Positions 9,051-18,039 of a stretch of 64,000 bases of DNA are shown piece by piece. Numbering within the stretch: position 1 is the first letter of the stretch; each line of letters starts with the position of its first letter. The notes below the pieces were generated by a model that ran no database searches, was not told where the DNA came from, and worked only from the letters and a program-made list of their open reading frames with translations. Position numbers and translations under genes: made by a program. This DNA is from Actinocatenispora rupis (GTDB taxonomy: Bacteria > Actinomycetota > Actinomycetes > Mycobacteriales > Micromonosporaceae): NCBI RefSeq assembly GCF_016861975.1, contig NZ_BOMB01000010.1:124001-188000 (forward strand), given 5' to 3'.

Positions 9051-10298
9051 TCAGGGTCGTTGCAGTGCGCCGTCGGTACGGCGGGGCGGCGTCCACGCGC
9101 CCGGCGCGACCGGCGGGTACTCGGCGGCGCGCCGCTCGTCGAGGTCGACGCCGAGGCCCGGCGCGTCGCTCGGCCACAGGTGCCCGTCGCGGATCTCCGG
9201 GCACCCCGGGAACACCTCGCGTACCCGCGGGTCGAACAGGTGCTGTTCCTGGATGCCGAAGTTCGGGCTGGCGAGGTCCAGCGCCAGGTTCGCCGCGTGC
9301 CCGACGGGCGACACGTCCCCCGGGCCGTGCCACGCGGTACGCACGCCGAACAGGTCGCAGGTGGTGGCGAGCCGCCACGCCGGGGTGATGCCGCCGATCG
9401 CGGACACGTGCACCCGGACGAAGTCGCACAACCGTTCCGCGACCAGCGGCCGGTACTCGGCCGGGTGGGTGAACAGTTCCCCGATCGCGATCGGCGTACT
9501 GGTCCGGGCGCGCAGCCGGCGCAGCCAGTCCAGGTCCTCCGGCGCGACCGGGTCCTCCAGGTAGAACAGGCGGTACGGTTCGAGGTCCTGCGCGAGGCCG
9601 ACCGCGTCGGTCGGGTGCACCCGCTCGTGGACGTCGTGGATCAGCTCGACCTCGTCGCCCAGGTCCTGGCGCAGCGAGTCGAACAACCCGGTCACCGTCC
9701 GCCGGTACGCGGCGGGATCCCAGGCGTTGGCGGCCAGCGGCGTGGACCGCGGGGCCGTCGCGTCCGCGCTCGGCGCACCGTACGTGCCGGCGCCGGGTAC
9801 GCCGACCTGACAGCGCACGTACCGGTAGCCGGCGGCGAGGTGTTCGCGGACCTCGTCGGCGACCTCGGCGGCGTCCCGGCCGGCGGCGTGCGAGTAGAGC
9901 GGGACCGCGGTGCGGCAGCGGCCGCCGAGCAACTGCCACACCGGCAGTCCCGCCTGCTTGCCCTTGATGTCCCACAGCGCCATGTCCACACCGGACAGTG
10001 CGTTGTTGAGGACGGGCCCGAACCGCCAGTACCCGCTGACGTGCAGGGTGCCGGCGATGTCGGTGATGTCGGCCGGGTCGCGCCCGATCAGTTGCGGCGC
10101 AAGGTACTCCTCGACCGCCGTGGCGACCGCCAGCGCGCGCTGGGTGAACGTGGCGCAGCCCAGCCCGTACAGGCCGGGGTCGTCGGTGTCGACCCGCACG
10201 ACGACCAGGTTCGTCCCGGCCGGCGCCGTCACGACGGCCCGTACGCCGGTGATCCGGGTGCCGGACGGCGCCGCCCAGGGTGGTTCGGTGGTGTACAC
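9051..10298 (-). CDS. Enolase-superfamily sugar acid dehydratase (ManD/RspA type)
   Basis: About 415 residues. Clear ManD-family signatures: GVDMALWDIKGKQAGLPVWQLLGG, HDVHERVHP (metal ligand Asp and general acid/base His), YLEDPVAPED and IAIGELF (metal ligand glutamates), RVHVSAIGGI, and WHGPGDVSPVGHAA. The family dehydrates D-mannonate or D-gluconate to 2-keto-3-deoxygluconate, often with low activity. Start choice: GTG at 10298 has GAGG 5 nt upstream; a TTG at 10325 would add nine residues but has no ribosome-binding site. Between importer and glycosidase genes in one transcription unit, it points to sugar-acid catabolism. Substrate is inferred. Confidence 0.9.
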   Translation of the reverse strand: MYTTEPPWAAPSGTRITGVRAVVTAPAGTNLVVVRVDTDDPGLYGLGCATFTQRALAVATAVEEYLAPQLIGRDPADITDIAGTLHVSGYWRFGPVLNNALSGVDMALWDIKGKQAGLPVWQLLGGRCRTAVPLYSHAAGRDAAEVADEVREHLAAGYRYVRCQVGVPGAGTYGAPSADATAPRSTPLAANAWDPAAYRRTVTGLFDSLRQDLGDEVELIHDVHERVHPTDAVGLAQDLEPYRLFYLEDPVAPEDLDWLRRLRARTSTPIAIGELFTHPAEYRPLVAERLCDFVRVHVSAIGGITPAWRLATTCDLFGVRTAWHGPGDVSPVGHAANLALDLASPNFGIQEQHLFDPRVREVFPGCPEIRDGHLWPSDAPGLGVDLDERRAAEYPPVAPGAWTPPRRTDGALQRP

Positions 10299-10339
10299 GG
10301 TGACCTCGGTTCCGTTGTGCCGCAAGGGTTCGACGTGGC

Positions 10340-13171
10340 TCAGCGGCCGATGCCCCAGCGGGTGTCGATGCGCCCGCCGGAGAACTGCGCGCCGGTGCCC
10401 CAGAACGGGGCGAAGTTGTAGCAGCCGGAGGCGGGCGCCTCCTGCTGCGCGGTCCAGTACGTGGCGCCGTGCCCGCCGGTACCGGCGTCGGTCACCTGCG
10501 GCGCGAACGCCAGCGGCAGTACGTCACCCGGCTTCAGGCCGGGGAGCTTGGCGGCCACCTCGGGCAGCTGCGTCCACGGGATCGCGATCTCGTACGTGGT
10601 GCGCTTCGCGGTCTCGTCCCGGGTGATCTGCACCCGCCCCTCGGTACCGGACGTGGGGTGCGCGTCCATCGGGCCGAGCGGTGTCGGCAGGTCGGCGTTG
10701 GTCGGGTAGTACGTCTGGTAGTTGGTGCCGGGCGCGCACTGCCGGTGCAGCTCGGGCACGCCACCCTTGGCCAGCGTCGCCACGTACAGGTGGGACAGGG
10801 AGCGCAGGCACTTGTCGTGGTGCGGGTCGCCGGCGAGCAGGTCCTCGGTCTTGTCGGCGACGACGTCGAACGCCAGCTGGATGCTGTCCGCCTTGAACGG
10901 GAACAGGTATCTGTTGCGGGGAAACGGATCGTTCGCCACGTGCAGGTCGTCGTCGATCTCCGCCCGCAGGTACCAGTTGGTGTCGTCCCAGGCGGAGCGG
11001 AACACGTAGTCCTTGCGGTCGCCGGTGGCGGACACGCTCGTCATCGTCACCGGCACGACCGTCGCCCACTGCGCGGCGTCCCCGCCCACCGTGATCGTCC
11101 GGTACGGCATGTGCGCGACCCGTACGGTCTGCGTGCCGCGCTGGGTGAGTCCGGGCCGCCGCGGGAACGTCGCCCGCCACCCCACCTGGTACTGGTTGTG
11201 CCCGTCCACCTGGTACGCCGTGACCGGGAAGTGGACGGTCCGCTGCTCGCCGGGCGCGAGCTTCAGCACCGGTACGTCGGTGCGTTGCAGCGTCCAGCCC
11301 GCCGGCGCGGTCATCCGCAGGATCGCGTCGACTTCCGCCGGCGACGTGTTCTCCACCCGGACGTCGAGCACCGTACCGGCGCCGACCGGCCGGTCGAGCG
11401 ACAGCGGCGTCACCACCAGCGGCGTGTCGTACGCGAAGGTGGCGTTGGTGGTGAGCGCGTCGCGCAGGGCGTCGGGCGTGCGGGTGCCCTCGAAGTAGAG
11501 GACCTCCCAGGCGTTGACGGCGAGCGTGACGGTGCTCGACCTCCCGTCGGCGAGCTGCCGCCCCAGGTAGTCGTACACCCGGATGCCGTACGCGTCGTGC
11601 AGCGTGAGCGTGCCGTGGTAGCCGGCGGCCGGGTGCTCGTCGGTGCCGTCCCAGATCTGGTCCGCGTACACCGCCGCCCGCCCGCTGCCGTCCTTGGCGC
11701 GGAACAGGAAGCCCCACGTCGACCGCGAGTCCGGGTACAGCTCGGTCAGCAGGTCGGCGTCCTCCAGCCGGCTCGTCATCGCCGCGTACGCGGTCACCGC
11801 CGGCAGCGGCGTCCTCGTCGCGATGTCGTAGATGTTGAACTCCTGCCCGGAGTACTTCTTGTCGTACGACAACGAGAACCAGAAGACCCGGATCGGCGAG
11901 CTCTCCTCCGCTCCCGCCAACATGTGCAGCAGGTACGTCGGGGCGACGGTGCGCGCGACCGCGTAGTTCGCCTCCTCCTTCGGCAGGTGCGGGAAGGACG
12001 CGGTCGGGTTCGTACCCAGCTCGGTCTGCCACTGCCCGCCCGAGCCGCCCGAGCGGGAGCCCTGCTTGTCCAGCTTGATCTGCGTCTTCGTCATCGCGTA
12101 CTGCGTCGCGTCCGGGTAGCCGTACGCGTGGTTCACGGAACCGTCGATGTACCCGGTGTCGGTGGATCCCTTGGCGTACACGATGTCGCGGTTGTAGGTG
12201 ACCGAACCGCCGCCGATCAGCTTGACGTCGGGGAAGTCCGGCTTCACCCGGTCCCAGATGAGCTTGACCATGTCCCGGTAGTCCTGCGCGTCGCCGGTCA
12301 TCCACGCCCAGCCGTGCACCCACGGCTCGTTCCACAGCTCCCAGTACTTCACGAGGTCCTGGAGCGGGGCGATCGCGTGGTAGACCATCTCGGCGTGCGC
12401 GGCCAGGTCGTGCGGCCGGTTCTGGTACACCTGCACCGGTCCGTTCGGGCCGGGTTCGACGTTCCAGGACATGTTGTAGTTGATGAACCCGAGCGGCTCG
12501 ATGCCGTACCCGCGCCACTCGGCGATCTCGGCGCGCGCCACGTCGATCGCGGACTGTCCCCAGAACACGCCGGGCGACGGGCACACCGTGTCCGGCTGTA
12601 CGGAGATGACGCCGCGGGTCCACTTGACGCCCATCAGTTGCGCGATCCGCTTGGTGATGGCGGGCGACGACTCGGGCCGGATCCCCAGCCCGAACGCCGA
12701 TCCCGGCCGCAGCCCCGACACCGCGGGCCGCAGTACGCCGAGGCCGAGCCGGGTGGTGGCGAGCTGCGTACCGGACCGGTCGGTGACCGTGACGGTGACG
12801 GCGTAGTGGTCGACGCCGAGGGCGCCGAGGGCGATCGTGGTCGCGGCCGGACTGCCGGCGGGCGCGTCGAACGCCGTCTGTCCATTGTGGACAAGCTCGG
12901 TACCGCGGGCGAGCACCGCCCACGTGACGGTGCCGGACAGCGCCGCCGCGCTGGTGACCGTGACGACCAGTTCCGGCTTCGCCTGGCCGGAACCGTCCAC
13001 CACGTACAGGCCGGCGGGGTCGGAGAACGCGAACGTGACGGTCGGAGCGGCCGCGGCCGAAGCCGTACCGGCGGGGGAGAACGTACCTGCCACGGCGGCG
13101 CCGGCGGCCAGCGCCGCACCGTACGCCATGGTCGTGCGTCGGGTGATGCCTCGGGGGGTGGTGTCGGACAT
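10340..13171 (-). CDS. Tat-exported clan GH-A glycoside hydrolase with C-terminal CBM9-like domain
   Basis: 943 residues. N-terminal twin-arginine signal (ITRRTTM then a hydrophobic Ala/Gly run, cleavage near ASAAAA) predicts folded export. Residues ~45-145 form a beta-sandwich; ~155-520 form a TIM barrel with the acid/base in YWELWNEPW (Glu282) and a likely nucleophile in WQTELG (Glu384), the GH-A arrangement seen in GH39/GH5-like enzymes. Residues ~560-680 are another beta domain (VENTSPAEVDAIL), and the C-terminus (~690-943) resembles a CBM9/DOMON-like carbohydrate-binding module (WDDTNWYLRAEIDD; YEIAIPWTQL). The ATG has GGAGGT upstream. As the only exported enzyme of the locus it probably releases oligosaccharides for the importer. 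Confidence 0.85.
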   Translation of the reverse strand: MSDTTPRGITRRTTMAYGAALAAGAAVAGTFSPAGTASAAAAPTVTFAFSDPAGLYVVDGSGQAKPELVVTVTSAAALSGTVTWAVLARGTELVHNGQTAFDAPAGSPAATTIALGALGVDHYAVTVTVTDRSGTQLATTRLGLGVLRPAVSGLRPGSAFGLGIRPESSPAITKRIAQLMGVKWTRGVISVQPDTVCPSPGVFWGQSAIDVARAEIAEWRGYGIEPLGFINYNMSWNVEPGPNGPVQVYQNRPHDLAAHAEMVYHAIAPLQDLVKYWELWNEPWVHGWAWMTGDAQDYRDMVKLIWDRVKPDFPDVKLIGGGSVTYNRDIVYAKGSTDTGYIDGSVNHAYGYPDATQYAMTKTQIKLDKQGSRSGGSGGQWQTELGTNPTASFPHLPKEEANYAVARTVAPTYLLHMLAGAEESSPIRVFWFSLSYDKKYSGQEFNIYDIATRTPLPAVTAYAAMTSRLEDADLLTELYPDSRSTWGFLFRAKDGSGRAAVYADQIWDGTDEHPAAGYHGTLTLHDAYGIRVYDYLGRQLADGRSSTVTLAVNAWEVLYFEGTRTPDALRDALTTNATFAYDTPLVVTPLSLDRPVGAGTVLDVRVENTSPAEVDAILRMTAPAGWTLQRTDVPVLKLAPGEQRTVHFPVTAYQVDGHNQYQVGWRATFPRRPGLTQRGTQTVRVAHMPYRTITVGGDAAQWATVVPVTMTSVSATGDRKDYVFRSAWDDTNWYLRAEIDDDLHVANDPFPRNRYLFPFKADSIQLAFDVVADKTEDLLAGDPHHDKCLRSLSHLYVATLAKGGVPELHRQCAPGTNYQTYYPTNADLPTPLGPMDAHPTSGTEGRVQITRDETAKRTTYEIAIPWTQLPEVAAKLPGLKPGDVLPLAFAPQVTDAGTGGHGATYWTAQQEAPASGCYNFAPFWGTGAQFSGGRIDTRWGIGR

Positions 13172-13212
13172 GAGCGGACCTCCGTGCGTGCTGCGCGGTG
13201 GACTCGGGGGTG

Positions 13213-14943
13213 TCAGGCCGGGGTGATCAGGCACGACCCGGCCGGCGGTACGGCCAGGCGGTGCGGTCCGGGGGACAGGTGCGCGGTGTGGCCGCCGACG
13301 GCCCGGCCCCGGGCGTCGGACACGTCCAGCCGGACCGTCGCCGCGGTGGCGACGTCCACGACGACGTCGGCCGCGTCGGTCGCGTTGACCAGAGCGGTGT
13401 CGGGACGGGAGACCGGGTCGACCGGAGCGGTCCGGCCCGGCGCGTACACGGTGGTGACGGCGCGGTCGCCGGCGGTCGCGGTCACCGTCGCGTACCGGTC
13501 GTCGGGGGTGCCGGTGTGCCGCTCGCCGTCGAGCAGCACCTCGGCGTACCGGCGCCAGAATGCCAGCCACGTCGCCGTCACGTCCCGGTGCGCGGCGGAC
13601 TGCGCGGTCAGCCGGACCGAGACCTGGGGCACGGCGTACAACGCGGACTGGAGCTGGTGCGCCGCGGACTCCGGCGACGCCGCCGGATCCCACATCAGCA
13701 TGTCGGAGTGCACCGCCGCATCCGGTGCCAGCGCGGCGATGTCCCGGGTACGGACCCGGTTCGCGGCCGCGTCCGCCGGGCAGTCGCCGGCCCGCAGCAG
13801 GTTGCCGAACCGCCGCATCGCCGGCCCCGCGTACGGCTGGCGCAGCTCGATCAGCAGCTCGTCGCCGCGCAGCGCGCGCAGCCCGCCGACCAGTTCGGTG
13901 CACAGCAGCGCCAGCGCGGCGTCCAGCTCGTCCCCGCCGTCGTCCGCGTACACCGACGCCAGGTCCAGGAAGTCGACCTTCAGCCCGTCCAGCCCGTACC
14001 GGTCGACGAGCGAGACGCAGCTGTCCACCACGTACTCCCGGGCGGTGTCGCGGCGCGGATCCAGGATCCGGCACGACAGCCGCGACACCTCGCGTGGCGC
14101 GTTGCCGGCCAGCGTCCGGTACGCGGAGCTGTTCGGGCCCAGCATCAGCGGCGCGATCCAGGCCACGTGCCGCATCCCGAGATCGTGCACCGCGGCCACG
14201 TGCGCGCCGAGATCGCCGAAGCGTTCGGCGTCCGGAACCCAGTCGCCGCAACCGGAGTAGCCGCCGGCCAGGGCGTTGCGCTGCCAGCCGTCGTCCAGCA
14301 GCAGCACCCCGCACCCCAGCGCCGACGCCTCCCGCGCCTCGGCCGTCACCCGCTCCGCCGTCACGTCCCGGTGGTACGAGTACCACGTCGAGTACGCCGG
14401 GGTTCGCGCCGCCGCCGGCACCGGCAACGGGTCACGCGTCAGCCAGCGCGCCAGCGCACCGAGCGTCGCGCCGACCGTGTCCCCCGACTCCACCCGCACC
14501 TCGTACGACGCGCCCGCGGCCAGCTCGACCGCGAGCCAGATCCCGTACCGCGCAAGGGTTTCCGAGACGCCGAACCGTACGTGGGCGGGTGTCGTGGTGT
14601 GCGCCGCGACGCCCAGCAGCACCCGGCCGGCGCCGTCGTACAGCACGCCGACCGGGGCGGAACGCACCAGCCCGACCGGTCGCCAACCCCGCTGCCAGTC
14701 CGCCGGCAGCGGCTGCTCGCCCTCGCCACCCGGATGCCAGTACCCGACGGCGGACCCGAGCGGCACGTCCAGTCGTACCAACGTTGTCTCAGAAGTTGAC
14801 GCCATGACGCGGACGATCGCGGCGTCGCCGTCCTTCCGTACGTCCAGCACCGCGCCGTCGGACAGCGCGGCGACCGCCGCATTTCCCGCCGTACCAGCAT
14901 TTCCGGGCGCCCACAGGGGTACCTCGACCGCGAAGTCCGTCAT
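13213..14943 (-). CDS. GH36-type alpha-galactosidase-like glycoside hydrolase
   Basis: 576 residues, no signal peptide. An N-terminal beta-supersandwich (to ~175) is followed by a TIM barrel with the clan GH-D hallmarks: LLLDDGWQ (residues 215-221), nucleophile Asp324 in GLKVDFLD, and acid/base Asp387 in RAGDCPAD, then a C-terminal beta domain. GH36 enzymes release alpha-linked galactose or N-acetylgalactosamine. ATG at 14943 is preceded by GAGAGGAA. It is the first gene after the LacI-type operator and promoter, 41 nt ahead of the Tat-exported glycosidase, so it heads the operon. A second operator-like sequence lies within its first 170 nt. Confidence 0.9.
   Translation of the reverse strand: MTDFAVEVPLWAPGNAGTAGNAAVAALSDGAVLDVRKDGDAAIVRVMASTSETTLVRLDVPLGSAVGYWHPGGEGEQPLPADWQRGWRPVGLVRSAPVGVLYDGAGRVLLGVAAHTTTPAHVRFGVSETLARYGIWLAVELAAGASYEVRVESGDTVGATLGALARWLTRDPLPVPAAARTPAYSTWYSYHRDVTAERVTAEAREASALGCGVLLLDDGWQRNALAGGYSGCGDWVPDAERFGDLGAHVAAVHDLGMRHVAWIAPLMLGPNSSAYRTLAGNAPREVSRLSCRILDPRRDTAREYVVDSCVSLVDRYGLDGLKVDFLDLASVYADDGGDELDAALALLCTELVGGLRALRGDELLIELRQPYAGPAMRRFGNLLRAGDCPADAAANRVRTRDIAALAPDAAVHSDMLMWDPAASPESAAHQLQSALYAVPQVSVRLTAQSAAHRDVTATWLAFWRRYAEVLLDGERHTGTPDDRYATVTATAGDRAVTTVYAPGRTAPVDPVSRPDTALVNATDAADVVVDVATAATVRLDVSDARGRAVGGHTAHLSPGPHRLAVPPAGSCLITPA
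14777..14788. promoter_or_regulatory. Auxiliary LacI-type operator inside GH36 gene
   Basis: ACCAACGTTGTC matches 10 of 12 positions of the perfect operator at 14987. It sits 210 bp downstream, within the coding sequence, a spacing compatible with repressor looping (inference from classical LacI systems). Confidence 0.5.
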
Positions 14944-14971
14944 CACCGTTCCTCTCGGTGCAACGGGGAGA

Positions 14972-15000
14972 ACCGTACCGGGACGGGACAACGTTGTCTA
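14972..15000 (-). promoter_or_regulatory. Promoter of the carbohydrate operon
   Basis: On the minus strand TAGACA (-35, 14995-15000) and TACGGT (-10, 14972-14977) are separated by exactly 17 nt, giving a start site about 20 nt before the GH36 ATG. The LacI-type palindrome overlaps the -35 box, the expected geometry for repression. Confidence 0.7.
14987..14998. promoter_or_regulatory. LacI-family operator palindrome
   Basis: GACAACGTTGTC is a perfect 12-bp palindrome with the central CG step typical of LacI/GalR operators. The LacI regulator gene lies 1 kb upstream on the same strand. A half-site ACGTTGTC also occurs at 17056-17063 in front of that regulator gene. Confidence 0.8.
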
Positions 15001-15988
15001 GACATCGACCCGAAACCCGCCCGACACCTCCATCCCCGCGTACGCCCTGTCCCGCGGTCCGCGTGCGGGACCGTGCGGTGGCGGTGGAGCGTGCCCGCGT
15101 GGCGTTGCCCGTGGCCTACCTGGCGCGAGGTGTCGTCACTGCGGAGCGTGGTGGCGCGGCCGGCGCGATCGGTGCCGTCCCGGCGGATACGAGGCGGCGC
15201 CCGTTCGTAGGATCGTTGTGGCGCAAGGGTGTGCGGCGGCGATGGGCGCCGTGTCGGTGCGCGGCGTGAGCCGGCGCCGCGAGTGGCGGATCACGGGCCG
15301 GGTTGCGCAGCGTGCACGGCGACGCTGCCCGTGTGGGCCGCCCGCCCCGCGGTTCGTCGGTGCGGACACGTGAACAGGGCAAGCCCCGGGGAAACCCGGC
15401 GGTTGCAGTAATCGCGTGTCGGCGCGAGCTGGTGATGCTGCGCGGGTGTTCCGGGCGGCCGCTGCTCGCCCGGCGCCGTCGAGCCGTTCCGCTCCCCGTA
15501 CGCCAGCGTCCCCGGACCGTCCGCGTACGCGGCAGCGCCGCTCCTGGGCTGTCACAGCGCGGAACGGACCGCGGTGTCGTACCGGGCGGCGCGGGACGAG
15601 CGCGGCGCGGTGGTACCGAGAGATGGCGGTGCGGAGAGGCGTGGCGGTGCGGCGAACCGGTGTTCGGAGCGGGCTCGTTCCGCCGCCTCAGCACCGGTCG
15701 CCAGCGTTCCAGCGTCCGAACCAGGCGTACCCCGGCACCCACGGTCGGCCGTACCCGTCGCGGCACGGAACGGACCACGGTGCCGGGCGGGGCGGCGCGA
15801 GACGCTGCGCGGTGCGGTGGCGCGGCGGTACCGGAGGATGGCGGTGCGGAGAGGCACGGCGGCGCGGGACGGGCGCGGCGCAGTGGCGCGGCGGGTACCA
15901 GGAATGGCGGTGCGGGGAGGTTCGGCGGGGCGGGCGCGGTGGCGGGGAGTACCGGGAGGCGCGACCGGGCCGGGCAGCGTCCGGTGGG
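15001..15988. other. 988-bp gene-free stretch between LacI gene and operon
   Basis: No convincing gene on either strand: reading frames here are Arg/Gly/Pro-rich shadows without domain-like sequence. It contains one copy of the dispersed GTTGYGGCGCAAGGG element (15215-15231) and, in its second half, long imperfect direct repeats (separate entry). The 5' part holds no further promoter I can support. Confidence 0.6.
15557..15925. repeat. Imperfect long direct repeats in the gap
   Basis: A ~90-bp block at 15557-15645 (starting CGGAACGGACCGCGGTG, ending GATGGCGGTGCGGAGAGGC) recurs at about 15763-15855 in the same orientation, 206 bp away, and its second half recurs again at about 15870-15925 (GGTACCAGGAATGGCGGTGC). 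All copies diverge by scattered substitutions and short indels, suggesting old duplications. Confidence 0.7.
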
Positions 15989-16999
15989 TCAGCCGGTGCT
16001 GCGTTCGATGAGGGTGGTGGGGATGACGACGGTCTGGGGGCGGGAGGCGTCGCCGGCGATGCGGCGGAAGAGGAGTTCGGCGCCGACGCGGCCCATCTCG
16101 CGGGCGTCGTAGCTGATGATGGTGAGCGGGTGCGGCATCAGCCGGGCGGTCTCGAAGTCGTCGAAGCCGACGATGACGGCGTCGCTGCCGCGCCGGTTGA
16201 GTACGCTCAGCGCGCCGAGGGTGAGCCGGTTGTTGAGCGCGAACAGTGCGGTGGGCGGCTCGTCGGAGTCGAGCATCGCCTCGACGGCGGTCTCGGTGTC
16301 GGCGAGGGTGTGCAGCCCGTACCGGATGAGGTCCGGTCGGTAGGGCACGCGCGCGCGTTCGAGTGCGGCCTCCGCCGCGGACATGCGTTCCCGCATGGTG
16401 TAGATGCTGAGCCAGTCGGACAGCACGCCGATGCGCCGGTGTCCCTTCGCCACCAGGTACTCGATGGCGGAGCGGGCGCCGCGGGCGTTGTCGATGAGGA
16501 CGGTGTCGGTGCGCAGGTTCGTCGGCGGGCGGTCGAGGAACACGACCGGCGTGCCGAGGTCGATCTCGGCGCGCAGGTACACCTGGTCGGCGGCGGCGGG
16601 GACGACGAGCAGGCCGTCGACGCGGCGTTCGCACATTTCGAGCAGGAGCCGGCGTTCCCGGTCGCCGTCCTCCTCGGAACTGGCCGTGATCAGCATCGTG
16701 TCGTGCGCCAGCGCGCACTCCGCCGCGGCGGCCGCGATCGCCGAGTAGAACGGGTTGGCGAGGTCCTCGATGAGCAGCCCGACCGTCGCCGACGTGGTAC
16801 GCGAGCGCAGGTTGCGGGCCATGTCGTTGCGGCGGAAGCCCAGCTCGGTGACGGCGGCGAGGACGCGTTCGGCGAGCGCGGCGTCGACCGTCGGCACGTT
16901 GTTCACCACCCGGGACACGGTCTTCAGGCTGACCCCGGCGGCGCGGGCGACGTCGGCCATCGTCGGCCGGCGCGGCGCACCCGTACTCGATGTGCTCAT
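15989..16999 (-). CDS. LacI-family transcriptional regulator
   Basis: 336 residues. The N-terminal helix-turn-helix and hinge are canonical (MADVARAAGVSLKTVSRVVNN, then MARNLRSRTTSATVGLL), followed by the periplasmic-binding-protein-like sensor domain (GLLIEDLANPFYSAIA, DGLLVVPA, HRRIGVL, DAVIVGFDDFETA). It is transcribed towards the carbohydrate operon but separated by 988 bp. A perfect LacI-type operator overlaps the operon promoter, and a half-site lies upstream of its own start, so it is the probable local repressor, released by a galactose- or uronate-containing ligand (inferred). Confidence 0.95.
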   Translation of the reverse strand: MSTSSTGAPRRPTMADVARAAGVSLKTVSRVVNNVPTVDAALAERVLAAVTELGFRRNDMARNLRSRTTSATVGLLIEDLANPFYSAIAAAAAECALAHDTMLITASSEEDGDRERRLLLEMCERRVDGLLVVPAAADQVYLRAEIDLGTPVVFLDRPPTNLRTDTVLIDNARGARSAIEYLVAKGHRRIGVLSDWLSIYTMRERMSAAEAALERARVPYRPDLIRYGLHTLADTETAVEAMLDSDEPPTALFALNNRLTLGALSVLNRRGSDAVIVGFDDFETARLMPHPLTIISYDAREMGRVGAELLFRRIAGDASRPQTVVIPTTLIERSTG

Positions 17000-17055
17000 C
17001 CGGTGTTCGGCTCCCTCACGGCGGCGCGGTGCAAACGCTCCGTGAAAAAGTACCC

Positions 17056-17063
17056 ACGTTGTC
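17056..17063. promoter_or_regulatory. Half operator upstream of lacI-type gene
   Basis: ACGTTGTC is identical to the right half of the operon operator but its partner half is degraded. It may allow weak autoregulation. Confidence 0.35.
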
Positions 17064-17147
17064 CGGGCCCATCCACTCCGGCCTCAACCTGCCTGGCCTC
17101 AGCCACTCCGGGCCCAGCCACACCGGGCACCACCCACTCCGGCCTTA
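17064..17147. repeat. Short degenerate repeat array, left part
   Basis: Several copies of a ~15-22-bp unit built on CCACTCCGG(G/C)C(C/T)(C/T)AG run up to the insertion sequence. The same unit resumes immediately after the element at 18040, so the insertion split one array. Confidence 0.7.
17145..17147. repeat. IS target site duplication (left, TTA)
   Basis: TTA flanks the left terminal repeat and is repeated at 18037-18039. TNA duplications are the rule for the IS427 group of the IS5 family. Confidence 0.8.
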
Positions 17148-18036
17148 GAGGTCCTAACAGAATTGGGTGAGACGGCGGTAGGTGATGATGCACGTGGCCA
17201 GACCGAGGAACGCTTCGTGGATGTCGTCGCGGCGTTCCCAGCGGGTCCGTAGCCTCCGGAAGCCGTGGTACCAGGCGATCGTGCGTTCCACCACCCATCG
17301 GAACGCGCCGAGCCCGGACCCGTGCGCGACGCCGCGGCGGGCGATGCGGGCACTGATTCCCTTGGCGCGTAACAGTCTGCGGTACTTGTCGTGGTCGTAG
17401 GCCCGGTCGGCGTAGACGACACGCGGGCGCTGCCGGGGGCGTCCTCGGCGACCGGCGACGGCCGGGATGGCCTCGACCAGCGGGATCAGTTGGGTCACGT
17501 CGTTGCGGTTACCTCCGGTCAACGACACAGCCAGCGGGATGCCGCTCGCGTCGGTGATCACGTGGTGTTTCGAGCCCGGTCTGGCGCGGTCAACCGGACT
17601 CGGACCGCTTGTGGGCCCCTCCGCAACGCCCGCAGATGCGTGCCGTCGATCACCGCCCGCGAAAAGTCCAACGCCCCGGCCCCACGCAACTCCGCCAGCA
17701 ACAGCCGATGCAGCCCGTCCCACACGCCTGCCGTGTTCCAGTCCCGCAACCGACGCCAGCAGGTCATCCCCGACCCGAACCCCAACTCCTGCGGCAGAAA
17801 CTCCCACTGGATACCGGTATGCAGCACGAACAATATCCCGCACAGCACCTTCCGGTCCTCCACCCGTGGCCGACCACGCCCACCCGGCCGGCGCCGCGGC
17901 GCCGGCAGCAACGGCTCGACACGCTCCCACAACTGGTCGGAGACAATCCACGGCGGCTGTTGACCCTACGCACGCGCCAGTCCTACCAACCAAGATCAAC
18001 AACGGTCAAGACCCAAGATCATTTTGTTAGGACCTC
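17148..18036 (-). mobile_element. IS5-family (IS427-like) insertion sequence, 889 bp
   Basis: Terminal inverted repeats GAGGTCCTAACAGAAT (17148) and its complement ending at 18036 match in 15 of 16 positions, flanked by a TTA duplication. One transposase in two overlapping frames fills the element. The near-perfect ends and intact target duplication indicate a recent insertion, here into a repeat array rather than a gene. Confidence 0.92.
17154..17932 (-). CDS. IS5-family DDE transposase in two frames (-1 shift)
   Basis: Frame one (17932 to 17558) carries LWERVEPLLPAPRRR, GSGMTCWRRLRDW and the first catalytic Asp in AVIDGTHLRAL. Frame two, ending at 17154, continues with GPSPVDRARPGSKHHVITD, the second Asp in YADRAYDHDKYR and the Glu region WVVERTIAWYHGFRRL. 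The domains join if the ribosome slips back one base at the AGGGGCCC run (minus strand, 17613-17620), as in programmed -1 frameshifting of this group. The alternative is a single-base inactivating change. No ATG precedes the conserved start; TTG at 17932 is the first start codon, and homologous-looking sequence extends a few codons upstream, so the true start is unsure. Confidence 0.8.
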
Positions 18037-18039
18037 TTA
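18037..18039. repeat. IS target site duplication (right, TTA)
   Basis: Right-hand copy of the TTA duplicated on insertion. Confidence 0.8.

Noticed and set aside
15303-16112. Long plus-strand open frames in the gap before the LacI gene
   Set aside because: Arg/Gly-rich composition, no start signal, overlap with the LacI gene on the other strand and coincidence with degenerate DNA repeats; typical high-GC shadow frames.
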